A DNA stretch of 37,258 bases from the NCBI RefSeq assembly GCF_006265095.1, contig NZ_VCNK01000040.1, positions 1 to 37,258 on the forward strand. The letters run 5' to 3'. The DNA is from Phaeobacter sp. B1627 (GTDB taxonomy: Bacteria > Pseudomonadota > Alphaproteobacteria > Rhodobacterales > Rhodobacteraceae). Each line of letters starts with the position of its first letter. The first letter of the stretch is position 1. A program made the position numbers and the translations under genes. This document shows positions 1 to 8,003 of the stretch, piece by piece. Below the pieces are notes generated by a model that made no database searches, was not told the DNA's origin, and worked only from the letters and a program-made list of their open reading frames with translations.

Positions 1-6
1 GTAAGA

Positions 7-48
7 AAGTCTGTCACGCTACAACACACGCTGTAGGGTGACAGACTT
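7..48. repeat. 17-bp inverted repeat (hairpin), terminator-like
   Basis: The arms AAGTCTGTCACGCTACA (7-23) and TGTAGGGTGACAGACTT (32-48) pair at 16 of 17 positions around an 8-nt loop. There is no long T-run, only TTATTTA after it. It may end transcription of a gene left of the window, or be the end of a mobile element. Confidence 0.55.
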
Positions 49-320
49 ATTTACAGTGATCTCGGAAGAGGACCGAAGAAGACGGAAGATCTCGGAAGGC
101 CAAAAAAATATGGCTATGAGGCGCAAAGCGGACGTATAAGGGCCATTATGTGTTGTTTTGCAGTAGGCCGCGATTTGCCCCTAACTGGGCCGCAGGCGAC
201 CCCATATCGACCTAGTTGGCTGGGCTAGCCGCAAATAGGCTGAAGACCGTTTAAACAAGGCTTCAAAGGCCCGCTCAAGCAGAAATTACGGAGTAGATTT
301 GGCCTGAAAACGGGGCTCGG

Positions 321-363
321 AACTGGGACCATCGCCGCCCAGTTCAGTCGTGTGGTCCCAGTT
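321..363. repeat. 11-bp perfect inverted repeat AACTGGGACCA
   Basis: AACTGGGACCA at 321-331 faces its exact complement TGGTCCCAGTT at 353-363. A third copy of AACTGGGACC lies at 427-436. The role is unknown; regulator sites and element ends are both possible. Confidence 0.5.
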
Positions 364-830
364 TGAAGTTATTGTATTTAATAACAGTGAGTTAACTTCT
401 ATCGGTGGCGTCGAGTATGCGTACCGAACTGGGACCCGATTTCAGGAAAGACGTATGGGTTGACTCCGTGTGCCGCCTTGCTCAAAGCGAGGCGCTGCTG
501 CCAAGCATTCCTGGGCCAATCCGGTCGTTTATGCAAAGCGCAGCAGGTGACCGGTTCCAGCCCTATTCTGCACGTCATCGCGATCCCTGCCCACCTTGAC
601 GTCATCGACACAGAGGGCGGAGATTCGACCTTCGCTGCACTCACAAACACTGCAGTCTGCCCGCTAAAGAGCTGACGTTCGAAGCCGCTGCGGTTTTCGT
701 TCGGCTGAAAGCTAGGTGCCAGCGACCGGTAGATGAACCTTTTGTCCCAGTGGTGTGCTCGTCGCCTGTATGGCTAGATGTTGTTGCCACTTCATGATAG
801 GGTGCCAACCCGTTGTATTGGAGTGGTAAG

Positions 831-3800
831 ATGGCGATTTTTGATATCGGAAAGGATGACTTGCTGCGGCTGTCCGACACTCTGTTGGAAGAGTTGATTG
901 CAAGGCTGGCTGAAGCAGAGGTTTCCGCACATGGGTATAGCCCTTCGAGTGTCAGTTGGTCGGGCTCGATCAAAGCGCCTGATGAGGGCATCGACATACA
1001 TGTGCAGGTGAACGCCCCCGAACTGGACACTGGCTTCATTTGCCGTCCAGATACGATCTTGCAGTCCAAGAAGGACTCGATGCCGAAGTCCGCGATTACA
1101 GCGGAGATGACGAAAGACGGCGAACTTAATCCAACTATATCAAACCAGGCGAAGATCGGCGGGAACTACATCATCGTGAGCCTGGACGATGATTGTTCGC
1201 CACCGATGAAGAAAGACCGCCTTGGCGCAATGCGGTCGGCGGTCGCGAATGACCCGAACAAAGACAGAATTCACCTCGACTTCTTCGACCGTTCGAAGCT
1301 CGCACAATGGTTGCGACAGCACCCGTCGGTATTGCTGTGGGTGAAGGGCAAGCTCGGGCAAGGCTATTCGGGGTGGCAGCCCTATGGCCCCTGGAGCAAC
1401 CCGCCAAAGGGAACGCCTGACACCCTCATCTCTGCCCCAGGGATAACCGTCCATTTGCCGACGGAGCGAGGACAGGAGCTTTCAATCGAGGATGCCATTG
1501 AACCTATGCGGCGTCTCATCCGCACCTCGAACAAAGCGATCCGCATTACGGGGCTGTCAGGTGTTGGTAAGACAAGAATTGTTCAAGCCCTCTTTGACGA
1601 AACGGTCGGAGACGATCCTCTCGACAGAACTATCGCCATTTACGTGGACACGGGACAAGACCCTGATCCCTCCGCATCTGCAATGCTCGAACGCCTAATC
1701 GCCGAGGGGCGTCGCTCGGTGATGATCCTCGACAACTGCCCGTCTGAACTGCATTCGGCATTGGCAAGAAAAGTGTCGGCTGCAAGTGGTGATGTCAGCC
1801 TGATTACAGTTGAATATGACATTAGAGATGACAAACCTCAGACCACAGAGGTCATCCACATCGAAGCCAACGGACCAGAGGTGGCCGAGGAGTTGCTTTT
1901 GCGGCGTTTCCCTGCAATCGGCCAAGGCAATGCACGAAGGGTCGCCGAGTTTGCCGATGGCAACGCAAGGGTCGCGTTGGCCATTGCAGAGCGAGTTGAA
2001 CAGGGTGAGAGCCTGGCCGAATTATCCGATGCCGAGTTATTCGACCGACTTTTCCAGCAGCGTAAGGGTCAAGATGGCGATCTTCGCGAACAGGCTGAGA
2101 CTCTGTCACTCGCGTATTCATTCTCAGTTGCTGATCCAGAGGTTGGGCAAAACGAACTAGAAGTCTTGGGCTCCATTTCTGGCCATACCAAGGCGCAATT
2201 ATTTCGAGCCGTGAAGAAGCTGGCAGAACGCCATGTCGTTCAAAAGAGGGCGCATTGGAGGGCCCTCTTGCCCCATGCTGTTGCGAACAGATTGGCAAGT
2301 TCGGCGCTCGACAGCATCCCTACCGAAGCTCTGAGATTGACTTTCGAAGCGGCTGGAAACAGTCGGCTTCTTATGTCTTTCGCTCACCGGCTTGGCCTGA
2401 TGCATGATCATCCGGTGGCCATTGAGGTCGTTAAGGCATGGCTGAAACCTGATGGCCTATTGGGGCAAACCTCGGATCTCGATGAGAATGGATCGAGAAT
2501 ACTGAACTATATTGGCCCCGTCGCACCGGATGCGTTGCTTGACCGGATTGAAGCCGAACTCACCTCTCCAGACTTTCAGGGAATGGAGCCGAAGCATAAT
2601 CCTCGTAGAACCACGATCCTCAACCTGCTTCAGTCGTTGGCATACGAACCGCATGCATTTGACCGCTGCATGTCACTACTGATCCGCGTCGCGGACCATG
2701 AAGATGCAAACAACAACTATGATGCTGTCAGAGATAAGATTTCGGGGTTCTTCCAACCCTATCTGTCTGGCACACATGCTTCAATGGAACAGCGCCTCGC
2801 CATCGTAGAAGACTGTTTATGCTCCGAGGATATCGGACGGCGATCGTTAGGAATAAAGTTGCTTTCGACGGCCTTGGACGGACCGCCATGGACGGGCTTT
2901 GGCCTCAACGAATTTGGGGCACGGCCCAGGGACTATGGCTACCGACCGACCTATGACCAACTCGTCGAGTGGCGCACTGCTTTCATGAATTTGGCGGTCA
3001 GGCTAGCAAACTCAGACGACAAAGACATCAAAAGTCGTGCACGGCAGGTTCTAGCGAATGAGTTTCGCGGCCTTTGGCACCAGGAAGCGATGCGGGACAA
3101 ATTGGTCGAAGCAGCACGGTTGATAAATGATCACGATCCATGGGGCGAAGGCTGGAAGGCCGTCCGCTCGATCATCTACTTCGATCACACAAGACAAAAA
3201 GACGAACCTGAACCGCTTCCCCAGTACCTCGCCGATCTGGATCGCGACCTGGAGCCTCGCGAACTGATTGCAAAGATCAAAACATATGTTCTTGGCAAAG
3301 GGCATGATAATTGGGCACTCGACGAGGAGTTCGACGACGGCAGCGATGGCAAGTATCGGGATGCTAAAGAGCGATTGGCATCAAACGCAACAGATTTAGG
3401 TGAGAGCTTTGCAGCGTCAGATCATCAACTCGATGAGTTGGGTTCAGAAATGTTTTCTACCGACTGGATGCCCTATCGCAGGGCGTTCGGGATCGGCCTT
3501 GCTAAGGGGGCCGACAATTATCGTGAAGGTTGGCAAGGCTTGCTGGAACACTTCGCTCGGTCATCTGGTTCGAACTACGACTTTGCGGTGATTGGTGGCT
3601 TCATCGAGGAGGTTGCCGCCAATGACAATGCGCTTTCGAGAGAAATCTTGGATGAATGTGTGGGACACTCGGAACTTCGAAAAGGCCTTGTGTGCCTGCA
3701 TCCATGGGATGGCTTCACAGAGAGTGATCTGGACCGGTGCATGACCCTGCTCGACAATGAAGAAACTCTGACTTGGATGTTCGGACCTATCCTTTGGCGG

Positions 3801-4679
3801 GATAATTATGCACACCTGCCACCCGAACGCTTATTGGAGCTTGCCCAAAAGTTACTCGCCAAGTCGGACGGTGAAGACACGCTGCTCGAAGCGCTCAGTA
3901 TGAAGCTGCACGGCGAGGAATCTGCGGATGATACGTTGGGATCTGAACTTAGAAAGCTTGGCTTGAAAGCGGCGACCAAATCACTGCTGGCGGATCACAG
4001 CGACCCTGGCGGCAGCAAAGACTATCACATGGAAAACGTCATCAGGGCCGGACTTACCTTCGATGGCAATGACGCTGAAAAGTCTGAGTGGGTGGACGCG
4101 ATCTTTTCTGTAGTGGACGAGCGCTACGGCTACATTCATTCGTTCGAAGAGGCGATTAAGACGACAGCGGGGCTAATGCCGATGGCATTTCTCAACCGTG
4201 TTTTTCAGGGGACGGAAGATCAGCAGTATCGACGCACCTTTTTCATTCGGCGTGGCGGCATACGTCGCTGCCCTCTCTCCAAGATAGATGTGACCGACCT
4301 GATAGAGTGGTGTCAGCAACGGAACGAGCCTGATGTCTGGGGTTTGGTCGCGTCAGGTATCAGGCTTTGGGAGAAAGGCGATGGGCCCAGGGACGGCTCT
4401 TTCATTACGTCATCCGCTGTTGAGTTCCTTGAAGCCGCCCCAGAGCCAGAACCTGTTCTTCACGCTTACTCAGATCGTGTCACTCCATCTTCGTGGTCTG
4501 GGAGCCGTGCAGACGTCATGCAGCCGAGGGCCGATGCCATTTCTGAACTGGCACAGCATGAGCGGGAAGAGATAGCTCAGGCCGCTAAATCGGTATCAGA
4601 TCGACTGGCCATGGAAATCGAACGAGAACGCGTGCGTGACAGACAAAGAGATGAAGAACGCGAACAGCGATTCGAGTGA
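831..4679 (+). CDS. STAND NTPase with N-terminal nuclease-like domain, AVAST/Avs-like antiphage protein
   Basis: This is a 1282-residue protein. The start at ATG 831 is preferred to TTG 813 because GGAG (819-822) sits at the right distance. Residues about 1-190 look like a PD-(D/E)XK nuclease of the Mrr/Cap4 type: DEGID at 51-55 followed by QSKK at 78-81. A P-loop NTPase follows, with Walker A GLSGVGKT at 241-248 and a Walker B-like strand ending in D301 (VMILDN). Residues from about 450 to 1282 are a long helical region with no motif I recognise, ending in a charged, Arg/Glu-rich tail. Effector, STAND ATPase and long C-terminal sensor is the known plan of Avs proteins, which bind a phage protein, oligomerise and degrade DNA. 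That function is inferred here from domain order only. The gene stands alone on the plus strand; its neighbour at 5032-5769 converges on it. It could instead be a regulatory STAND protein of another type. Confidence 0.75.
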   Translation: MAIFDIGKDDLLRLSDTLLEELIARLAEAEVSAHGYSPSSVSWSGSIKAPDEGIDIHVQVNAPELDTGFICRPDTILQSKKDSMPKSAITAEMTKDGELNPTISNQAKIGGNYIIVSLDDDCSPPMKKDRLGAMRSAVANDPNKDRIHLDFFDRSKLAQWLRQHPSVLLWVKGKLGQGYSGWQPYGPWSNPPKGTPDTLISAPGITVHLPTERGQELSIEDAIEPMRRLIRTSNKAIRITGLSGVGKTRIVQALFDETVGDDPLDRTIAIYVDTGQDPDPSASAMLERLIAEGRRSVMILDNCPSELHSALARKVSAASGDVSLITVEYDIRDDKPQTTEVIHIEANGPEVAEELLLRRFPAIGQGNARRVAEFADGNARVALAIAERVEQGESLAELSDAELFDRLFQQRKGQDGDLREQAETLSLAYSFSVADPEVGQNELEVLGSISGHTKAQLFRAVKKLAERHVVQKRAHWRALLPHAVANRLASSALDSIPTEALRLTFEAAGNSRLLMSFAHRLGLMHDHPVAIEVVKAWLKPDGLLGQTSDLDENGSRILNYIGPVAPDALLDRIEAELTSPDFQGMEPKHNPRRTTILNLLQSLAYEPHAFDRCMSLLIRVADHEDANNNYDAVRDKISGFFQPYLSGTHASMEQRLAIVEDCLCSEDIGRRSLGIKLLSTALDGPPWTGFGLNEFGARPRDYGYRPTYDQLVEWRTAFMNLAVRLANSDDKDIKSRARQVLANEFRGLWHQEAMRDKLVEAARLINDHDPWGEGWKAVRSIIYFDHTRQKDEPEPLPQYLADLDRDLEPRELIAKIKTYVLGKGHDNWALDEEFDDGSDGKYRDAKERLASNATDLGESFAASDHQLDELGSEMFSTDWMPYRRAFGIGLAKGADNYREGWQGLLEHFARSSGSNYDFAVIGGFIEEVAANDNALSREILDECVGHSELRKGLVCLHPWDGFTESDLDRCMTLLDNEETLTWMFGPILWRDNYAHLPPERLLELAQKLLAKSDGEDTLLEALSMKLHGEESADDTLGSELRKLGLKAATKSLLADHSDPGGSKDYHMENVIRAGLTFDGNDAEKSEWVDAIFSVVDERYGYIHSFEEAIKTTAGLMPMAFLNRVFQGTEDQQYRRTFFIRRGGIRRCPLSKIDVTDLIEWCQQRNEPDVWGLVASGIRLWEKGDGPRDGSFITSSAVEFLEAAPEPEPVLHAYSDRVTPSSWSGSRADVMQPRADAISELAQHEREEIAQAAKSVSDRLAMEIERERVRDRQRDEEREQRFE

Positions 4680-5031
4680 TATCTCGCACGAAGCTGGGCG
4701 GATTTTCTGTGGAATGTGGGCGTGAGGGGTTACAAAGCGTTGTGTTGCACCAAATGGCGGCAATGTGGGCTGTCCGCGTCATCTGGGCAGGGTGCTGATC
4801 ATGCCTGCAGCACTTGTCGCTGTCCACGACTTTGCAAAGGGAGCTCTCTGCGCGTTCCTGCCGCTGGCACCAGGTGCGGCGCAGGTCCAGAGGCAGCCCG
4901 AAGCGGTCGGTTGTCAATGCGATGACTGTAAGCGCGGCGTAAGACACCAAGGGCGGCTTGGCGACGTGCCATAGATTGTAAATAAGGTTTTATACTCTCT
5001 CACGGACATCGAATATCTCAAGCACGATACA
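4680..5031. other. Gene-free region between convergent genes
   Basis: About 350 bp separate two convergent genes. Short open frames on both strands have no ribosome binding site. No clear terminator hairpin with a T-run was seen. A fragment of an older gene cannot be excluded, but I recognise none. Confidence 0.4.
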
Positions 5032-5769
5032 TTAGGGAATAGGGTTGCAAATAACCCAACTGAAAGCTCCCACTTGAACTAACCCTTTCGTCCCCAGAAA
5101 ATCGGAGGCGGTTTTATAATAAGATTCACAAACACTCTCAATTTTAGGGTCATCAAGACGTAGAAACGAATGAGAGTTTTGCACATCGACCAACTGCAAC
5201 GACCAGTCGTGTTCTTGCATAAGACTGGAAAACGTATTTTGCTCCGTTGACGTGAATTTTCTGTACACGGCTGGACTTATGAAAGCGAATTTTCCGAAAT
5301 CTTCTTCGGCTGCATAGAACGCCGTTGATGCGTCCGCTCGCTGCATGGCATTAGCCAAGTCTACAGGCAGTTCAAAACCCCAATTGTAGGACAGAAAGTC
5401 TACGCGTTTCGAACGCAATATCGCTACACCTTCCTCATACCGAGCCAGTTTTGCCTCAGCTGAGAGCATTTGCGCTGTCACTGTTTCCACCGATTTTTTG
5501 ATCTCTTCTACAGTGGTCTTTGCAATGGATACATCGCTTGCAATTGCACTTAACTTATCATCAACATTAGAAAATTCCGACGATAGATACAGTGCAAATC
5601 CGCCAAGGCCGACACCAACCGCACCAATAGAAGCCACGAAAACGCCCCACGGAGAGGCTTTGGAGCTCAATTCGGCTTGAATCGAACTAAGTTGTCCCTT
5701 GATCTCTAGATCGGTCACATCTGCCTCCGTGTTTGGCTGAGGCGGAACATCGTCATCTCCACTTGCCAT
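5032..5769 (-). CDS. Membrane-anchored coiled-coil protein, unknown function
   Basis: This is a 245-residue protein. ATG at 5769 is preferred because GGAGG lies 5 nt upstream, while an in-frame TTG at 5787 does not have such a site. Residues about 1-35 are acidic and Pro-rich. A glycine-rich hydrophobic stretch at about 41-64 (FVASIGAVGVGLGGFALYL) is a membrane span. It is followed by a predicted coiled coil (about 68-115, rich in heptad-like V/I/L with K/E) and a soluble C-terminal domain of about 130 residues. I do not recognise that domain. The gene lies 18 bp downstream of a 48-codon membrane-peptide gene on the same strand, so the two are probably co-transcribed. Codon use is A+T-richer than in the prophage. 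The position beside a defence-like gene is suggestive only. Confidence 0.7.
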   Translation of the reverse strand: MASGDDDVPPQPNTEADVTDLEIKGQLSSIQAELSSKASPWGVFVASIGAVGVGLGGFALYLSSEFSNVDDKLSAIASDVSIAKTTVEEIKKSVETVTAQMLSAEAKLARYEEGVAILRSKRVDFLSYNWGFELPVDLANAMQRADASTAFYAAEEDFGKFAFISPAVYRKFTSTEQNTFSSLMQEHDWSLQLVDVQNSHSFLRLDDPKIESVCESYYKTASDFLGTKGLVQVGAFSWVICNPIP

Positions 5770-5787
5770 AAGGCCTCCAATGCACAA

Positions 5788-5934
5788 CTATTGCAGAGAG
5801 ATAACGACTATGATCACGGAAATAAAGGCTGCCGTAACAACTAGTGTTGTGAAAAATATCATGCTGAAGGACGGCAACCGCCGTACTTGCCGTTGAACGG
5901 CGGTCAGCTCAGCTAATAATTGGTCTCGCGTCAT
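5788..5934 (-). CDS. Small one-pass membrane protein (48 aa)
   Basis: This 48-codon gene begins MTRDQLLAELTAVQRQVRRL and continues with a strongly hydrophobic segment (MIFFTTLVVTAAFISVIIVV) up to its end. GGAG lies 9 bases ahead of the ATG. A short charged helix plus one membrane span reads as a real membrane peptide, and the ribosome binding site and the tight spacing to the next minus-strand gene support it. An inverted repeat, CTCCAA (5941-5946) with TTGGAG (5950-5955), covers the ribosome binding site and could limit translation. Function is unknown. A holin- or toxin-like peptide and a partner subunit of the downstream membrane protein are both conceivable. Confidence 0.6.
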   Translation of the reverse strand: MTRDQLLAELTAVQRQVRRLPSFSMIFFTTLVVTAAFISVIIVVISLQ

Positions 5935-6304
5935 CCACAACTCCAATCTTTGGAGCTATTTTACACATGAACAGTAAACGAACTCTTGCGCACGCTCAAC
6001 TTACGAACTGTTAGCACTTTGCGCTTCAAGATCACCTTTAGGTGGATTGTCGGGTGAACAGCACTAAGTGGGGAAATCTAGTTGTGTCCAGAATTTCAAA
6101 AACGCCCCCTGAACAGCATGCTCTGGGCCGGTAGCTCCCGCTACCAGAGGGCATCGTTGCGACATTGGAAATGCCGCGATCTGCGCGATTCTGCCATATA
6201 TTCTGCGCGCAGCGACGGCCGCCTGTCCGCTAATCTTCGTCACGGCAGTGAGAGCATTTCTGGTCGCGACCGTGGGTCTGGCCCAGTGGCCCATAGCAAG
6301 GCAG
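5935..6304. other. Intergenic region, upstream of the membrane cassette and 3' of the SRAP gene
   Basis: No gene is supported. The A+T-rich part next to 5960-6060 could hold the promoter of the minus-strand membrane cassette, but no strong -35/-10 pair was identified. A hairpin, GGTAGC/GCTACC with loop TCCC, lies near 6129-6144. It is flanked by pairing CTCT/AGAG bases but has no T-run. Open frames through here have irregular composition and no ribosome binding site. Confidence 0.4.
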
Positions 6305-6958
6305 CTAGAACGGCTCAATCAACTCTGGTCCGTCGTCCCGCACGCCAAAGCTGTGCACCTGATGATGTTGAAGGCGTGCGTCGCTTCCGAGATCCTGCAC
6401 CTGGTCACTTCCGGCGAGCCAGAGTTCGCGCTCGTCGAGGTTTAGGATCACTGGCATGCGATGATGGATATCTGCGACGTCTGCGTTGGCGGCGCGCGTC
6501 ATGATCGTACATGTGAGCAATTCTTCCCAACGTGAAGCAAGGCCTGCAAACCAGAGAGTGTTCTCGTTGGAGTTCGACAGCACCGCGTGCGGGGTCTTTT
6601 GCCCTTTCTCCCCCGTCCATTCATAATACCCTCCAGCGGGGATTAGGCAGCGGCCGTGCCGCCATACGCCACGAAAGGTCGGCTTGTGTTGTGCCTCTTC
6701 GATCCGGGCGTTGAACGTTGTCGCGCGCCAGTCTTTGAGGTCGCCTTTGTGCCAGGAGGGCACGAGCCACCAGCGCGCAGTCATTGCCACCAGCGGCGAC
6801 TTGCCCAGGATTAATATGTCCTGCGTTGGGGCGACGTTGTATCGGCGAGGGCCGCGCGGAGGGATGATAACGGGCTGACTCGGAAACGGATCAATCTTGG
6901 TTTCTGAGAGCTCTTGGTCAGTGCCAATGAGTTCCGGTTCTATAAAGCGGCCGCACAT
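6305..6958 (-). CDS. SOS response-associated peptidase (SRAP, YedK/HMCES family)
   Basis: This 217-residue protein belongs to the SRAP family, which forms a thiazolidine crosslink with abasic sites in single-stranded DNA and shields them during replication. The start at ATG 6958 is set by the family rule that the catalytic cysteine must be residue 2 after Met removal (MCGRF). The other expected residues are present: N83 in FNARIE, E113 in GGYYEW, and H165 in DIHHRMP. The conserved RRYNVAPTQ lies near residue 41. Length fits the family (about 220). No SOS box was recognised upstream. The gene is a common host gene in alphaproteobacteria and is also frequent on phages. Here it lies outside the likely prophage left end. 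Confidence 0.93.
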   Translation of the reverse strand: MCGRFIEPELIGTDQELSETKIDPFPSQPVIIPPRGPRRYNVAPTQDILILGKSPLVAMTARWWLVPSWHKGDLKDWRATTFNARIEEAQHKPTFRGVWRHGRCLIPAGGYYEWTGEKGQKTPHAVLSNSNENTLWFAGLASRWEELLTCTIMTRAANADVADIHHRMPVILNLDERELWLAGSDQVQDLGSDARLQHHQVHSFGVRDDGPELIEPF

Positions 6959-7199
6959 GCTGTCCTCTGCCTGACGGGATACCAATGGCAGGGTGACCGA
7001 AATTGCGTCCAAGGTCTATAACCGCGAATAGGTCTCCGGATTGCCAGGCCGAAGCAAGCGTCAAACAGAAATCTAATGTCACGCGAAGGCTCAAGGTGTA
7101 AAATGCACTTGAAGCGTTTCTGCGGAGGGTGAAGATTTGAAGGCGCACCTTGCCGGGTGACAAGCCTTTGCTCTGCACAATCTGAACGGAGGAGGTTCT

Positions 7200-7409
7200 A
7201 TGGCGCGACAAATGCGATCCCCCAGGGAGCGGGCAGCAAGGGCATTGTGTGATCTGCACGGGCATCCCCCTGACATCAAGATGGACGGGCAGCCAATGTG
7301 GGTGTCCTACCTTCCAGAAGTGGATGCCGTTCTGAAATCGGTTCTGCCCGAGAGGGATTTCGCAACACTGTCGCAGCGTGGCGACGAGACCCCTAAGGAA
7401 AAAAGTTGA
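7200..7409 (+). CDS. Small hypothetical protein (69 aa)
   Basis: A strong ribosome binding site (GGAGGAGG at about 7187-7194) precedes ATG 7200. The product starts with a basic segment (MARQMRSPRERAARAL), then has a compact region with D/G/P/W residues, and ends in a charged tail. No domain is recognised. It is transcribed divergently from the SRAP gene about 240 bp away. It looks like a genuine small cytoplasmic protein, with no functional clue. Confidence 0.6.
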   Translation: MARQMRSPRERAARALCDLHGHPPDIKMDGQPMWVSYLPEVDAVLKSVLPERDFATLSQRGDETPKEKS

Positions 7410-7550
7410 TTTAATATGCGTGCATGTGGTCAGTTGCATCGCCGCTACGACGCATCAAAGGTGGCGTGGCTGAATGTCCTATTTTAGTTGCGTTTATAAA
7501 GTCTTCTTCCCAATCTCTCGGCTCGATTAAGAATCAATTGGGAGATTTAC

Positions 7551-7928
7551 GTGGGGAAGAAACTAATCTTGTCGCTGGCGGCCGTAGTAGGGCTGGCGGC
7601 TTGCGCTCAATCGAATATTCAGCCGATGTCCAAAGACACATTTAAGATATCTACTGTTGCTGCACCTGTATGTGGTCCGAGCGGTGCGCGCAATGTTGCA
7701 TTGAAAATCGCTGCCATCGAGGTAATCCGCCGGGGCGGGGATAAATTCGTCCTGACTGGGGGCGCGTCTCAGACTGACCTCTGGAGGGGTACCCACAACC
7801 AGTCCATGGTTGTCAAAGTGATACCTGAGGGTAGCTCCGAGGCTCGCAACGCTCTGTCTGCCCGAAACCAACTGGGCGACAACTGGGAAGAGTTTATCGC
7901 TAAAGGCACTCCTACTACATGTGAGTGA
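7551..7928 (+). CDS. Small putative lipoprotein, unknown function
   Basis: This 125-residue protein starts at GTG 7551, with GGAGA 6 bp upstream. The N-terminus MGKKLILSLAAVVGLAAC is a lipoprotein signal peptide with a lipobox (LAAC, Cys18), so the mature protein should be lipid-anchored in the periplasm. The remaining part of about 105 residues contains two further cysteines (in VCGPSG and at the C-terminal TTCE) that might form a disulfide. No family is recognised. It is followed by a good terminator. It is probably a host gene flanking the prophage. Confidence 0.75.
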   Translation: MGKKLILSLAAVVGLAACAQSNIQPMSKDTFKISTVAAPVCGPSGARNVALKIAAIEVIRRGGDKFVLTGGASQTDLWRGTHNQSMVVKVIPEGSSEARNALSARNQLGDNWEEFIAKGTPTTCE

Positions 7929-7953
7929 TATTCAGTAATAGTTTAGAAGTTGG

Positions 7954-7987
7954 CCCGAGTAATTAAGTTACTCGGGTCATTTCTTTT
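7954..7987 (+). terminator. Rho-independent terminator of the lipoprotein gene
   Basis: CCCGAGTAA (7954-7962) pairs perfectly with TTACTCGGG (7968-7976) around a 5-nt loop and is followed by TCATTTCTTTT. Its host-gene position suggests the prophage left end lies just beyond it, in about 7977-8003. Confidence 0.8.
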
Positions 7988-8003
7988 GAAATTGCACCCA
8001 ATT

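Larger units (their letters stand above)
1..830. other. Gene-poor region with several inverted repeats
   Basis: No convincing gene was found. The short open frames here lack ribosome binding sites and protein-like composition. The stretch holds a near-perfect hairpin at 7-48, a purine-rich segment at 58-100 in which GATCTCGGAAG occurs twice, and three copies of AACTGGGACC between 321 and 436, two of them facing each other. It also holds short A+T palindromes at 368-385. It could be a degraded mobile-element junction, but no transposase or integrase remnant is recognisable. Confidence 0.5.

Noticed and set aside
535-580. A TTC-containing stretch resembling a tRNA T-arm (possible tRNA remnant).
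   Set aside because: The flanks do not fold into an acceptor stem, D-arm or anticodon arm, so a tRNA or tRNA-derived attachment site is not supported.
4585-4950. A minus-strand frame in the gap after the STAND gene, considered as a transposase fragment.
   Set aside because: No transposase motif is visible, it overlaps the end of the STAND gene and has no ribosome binding site.
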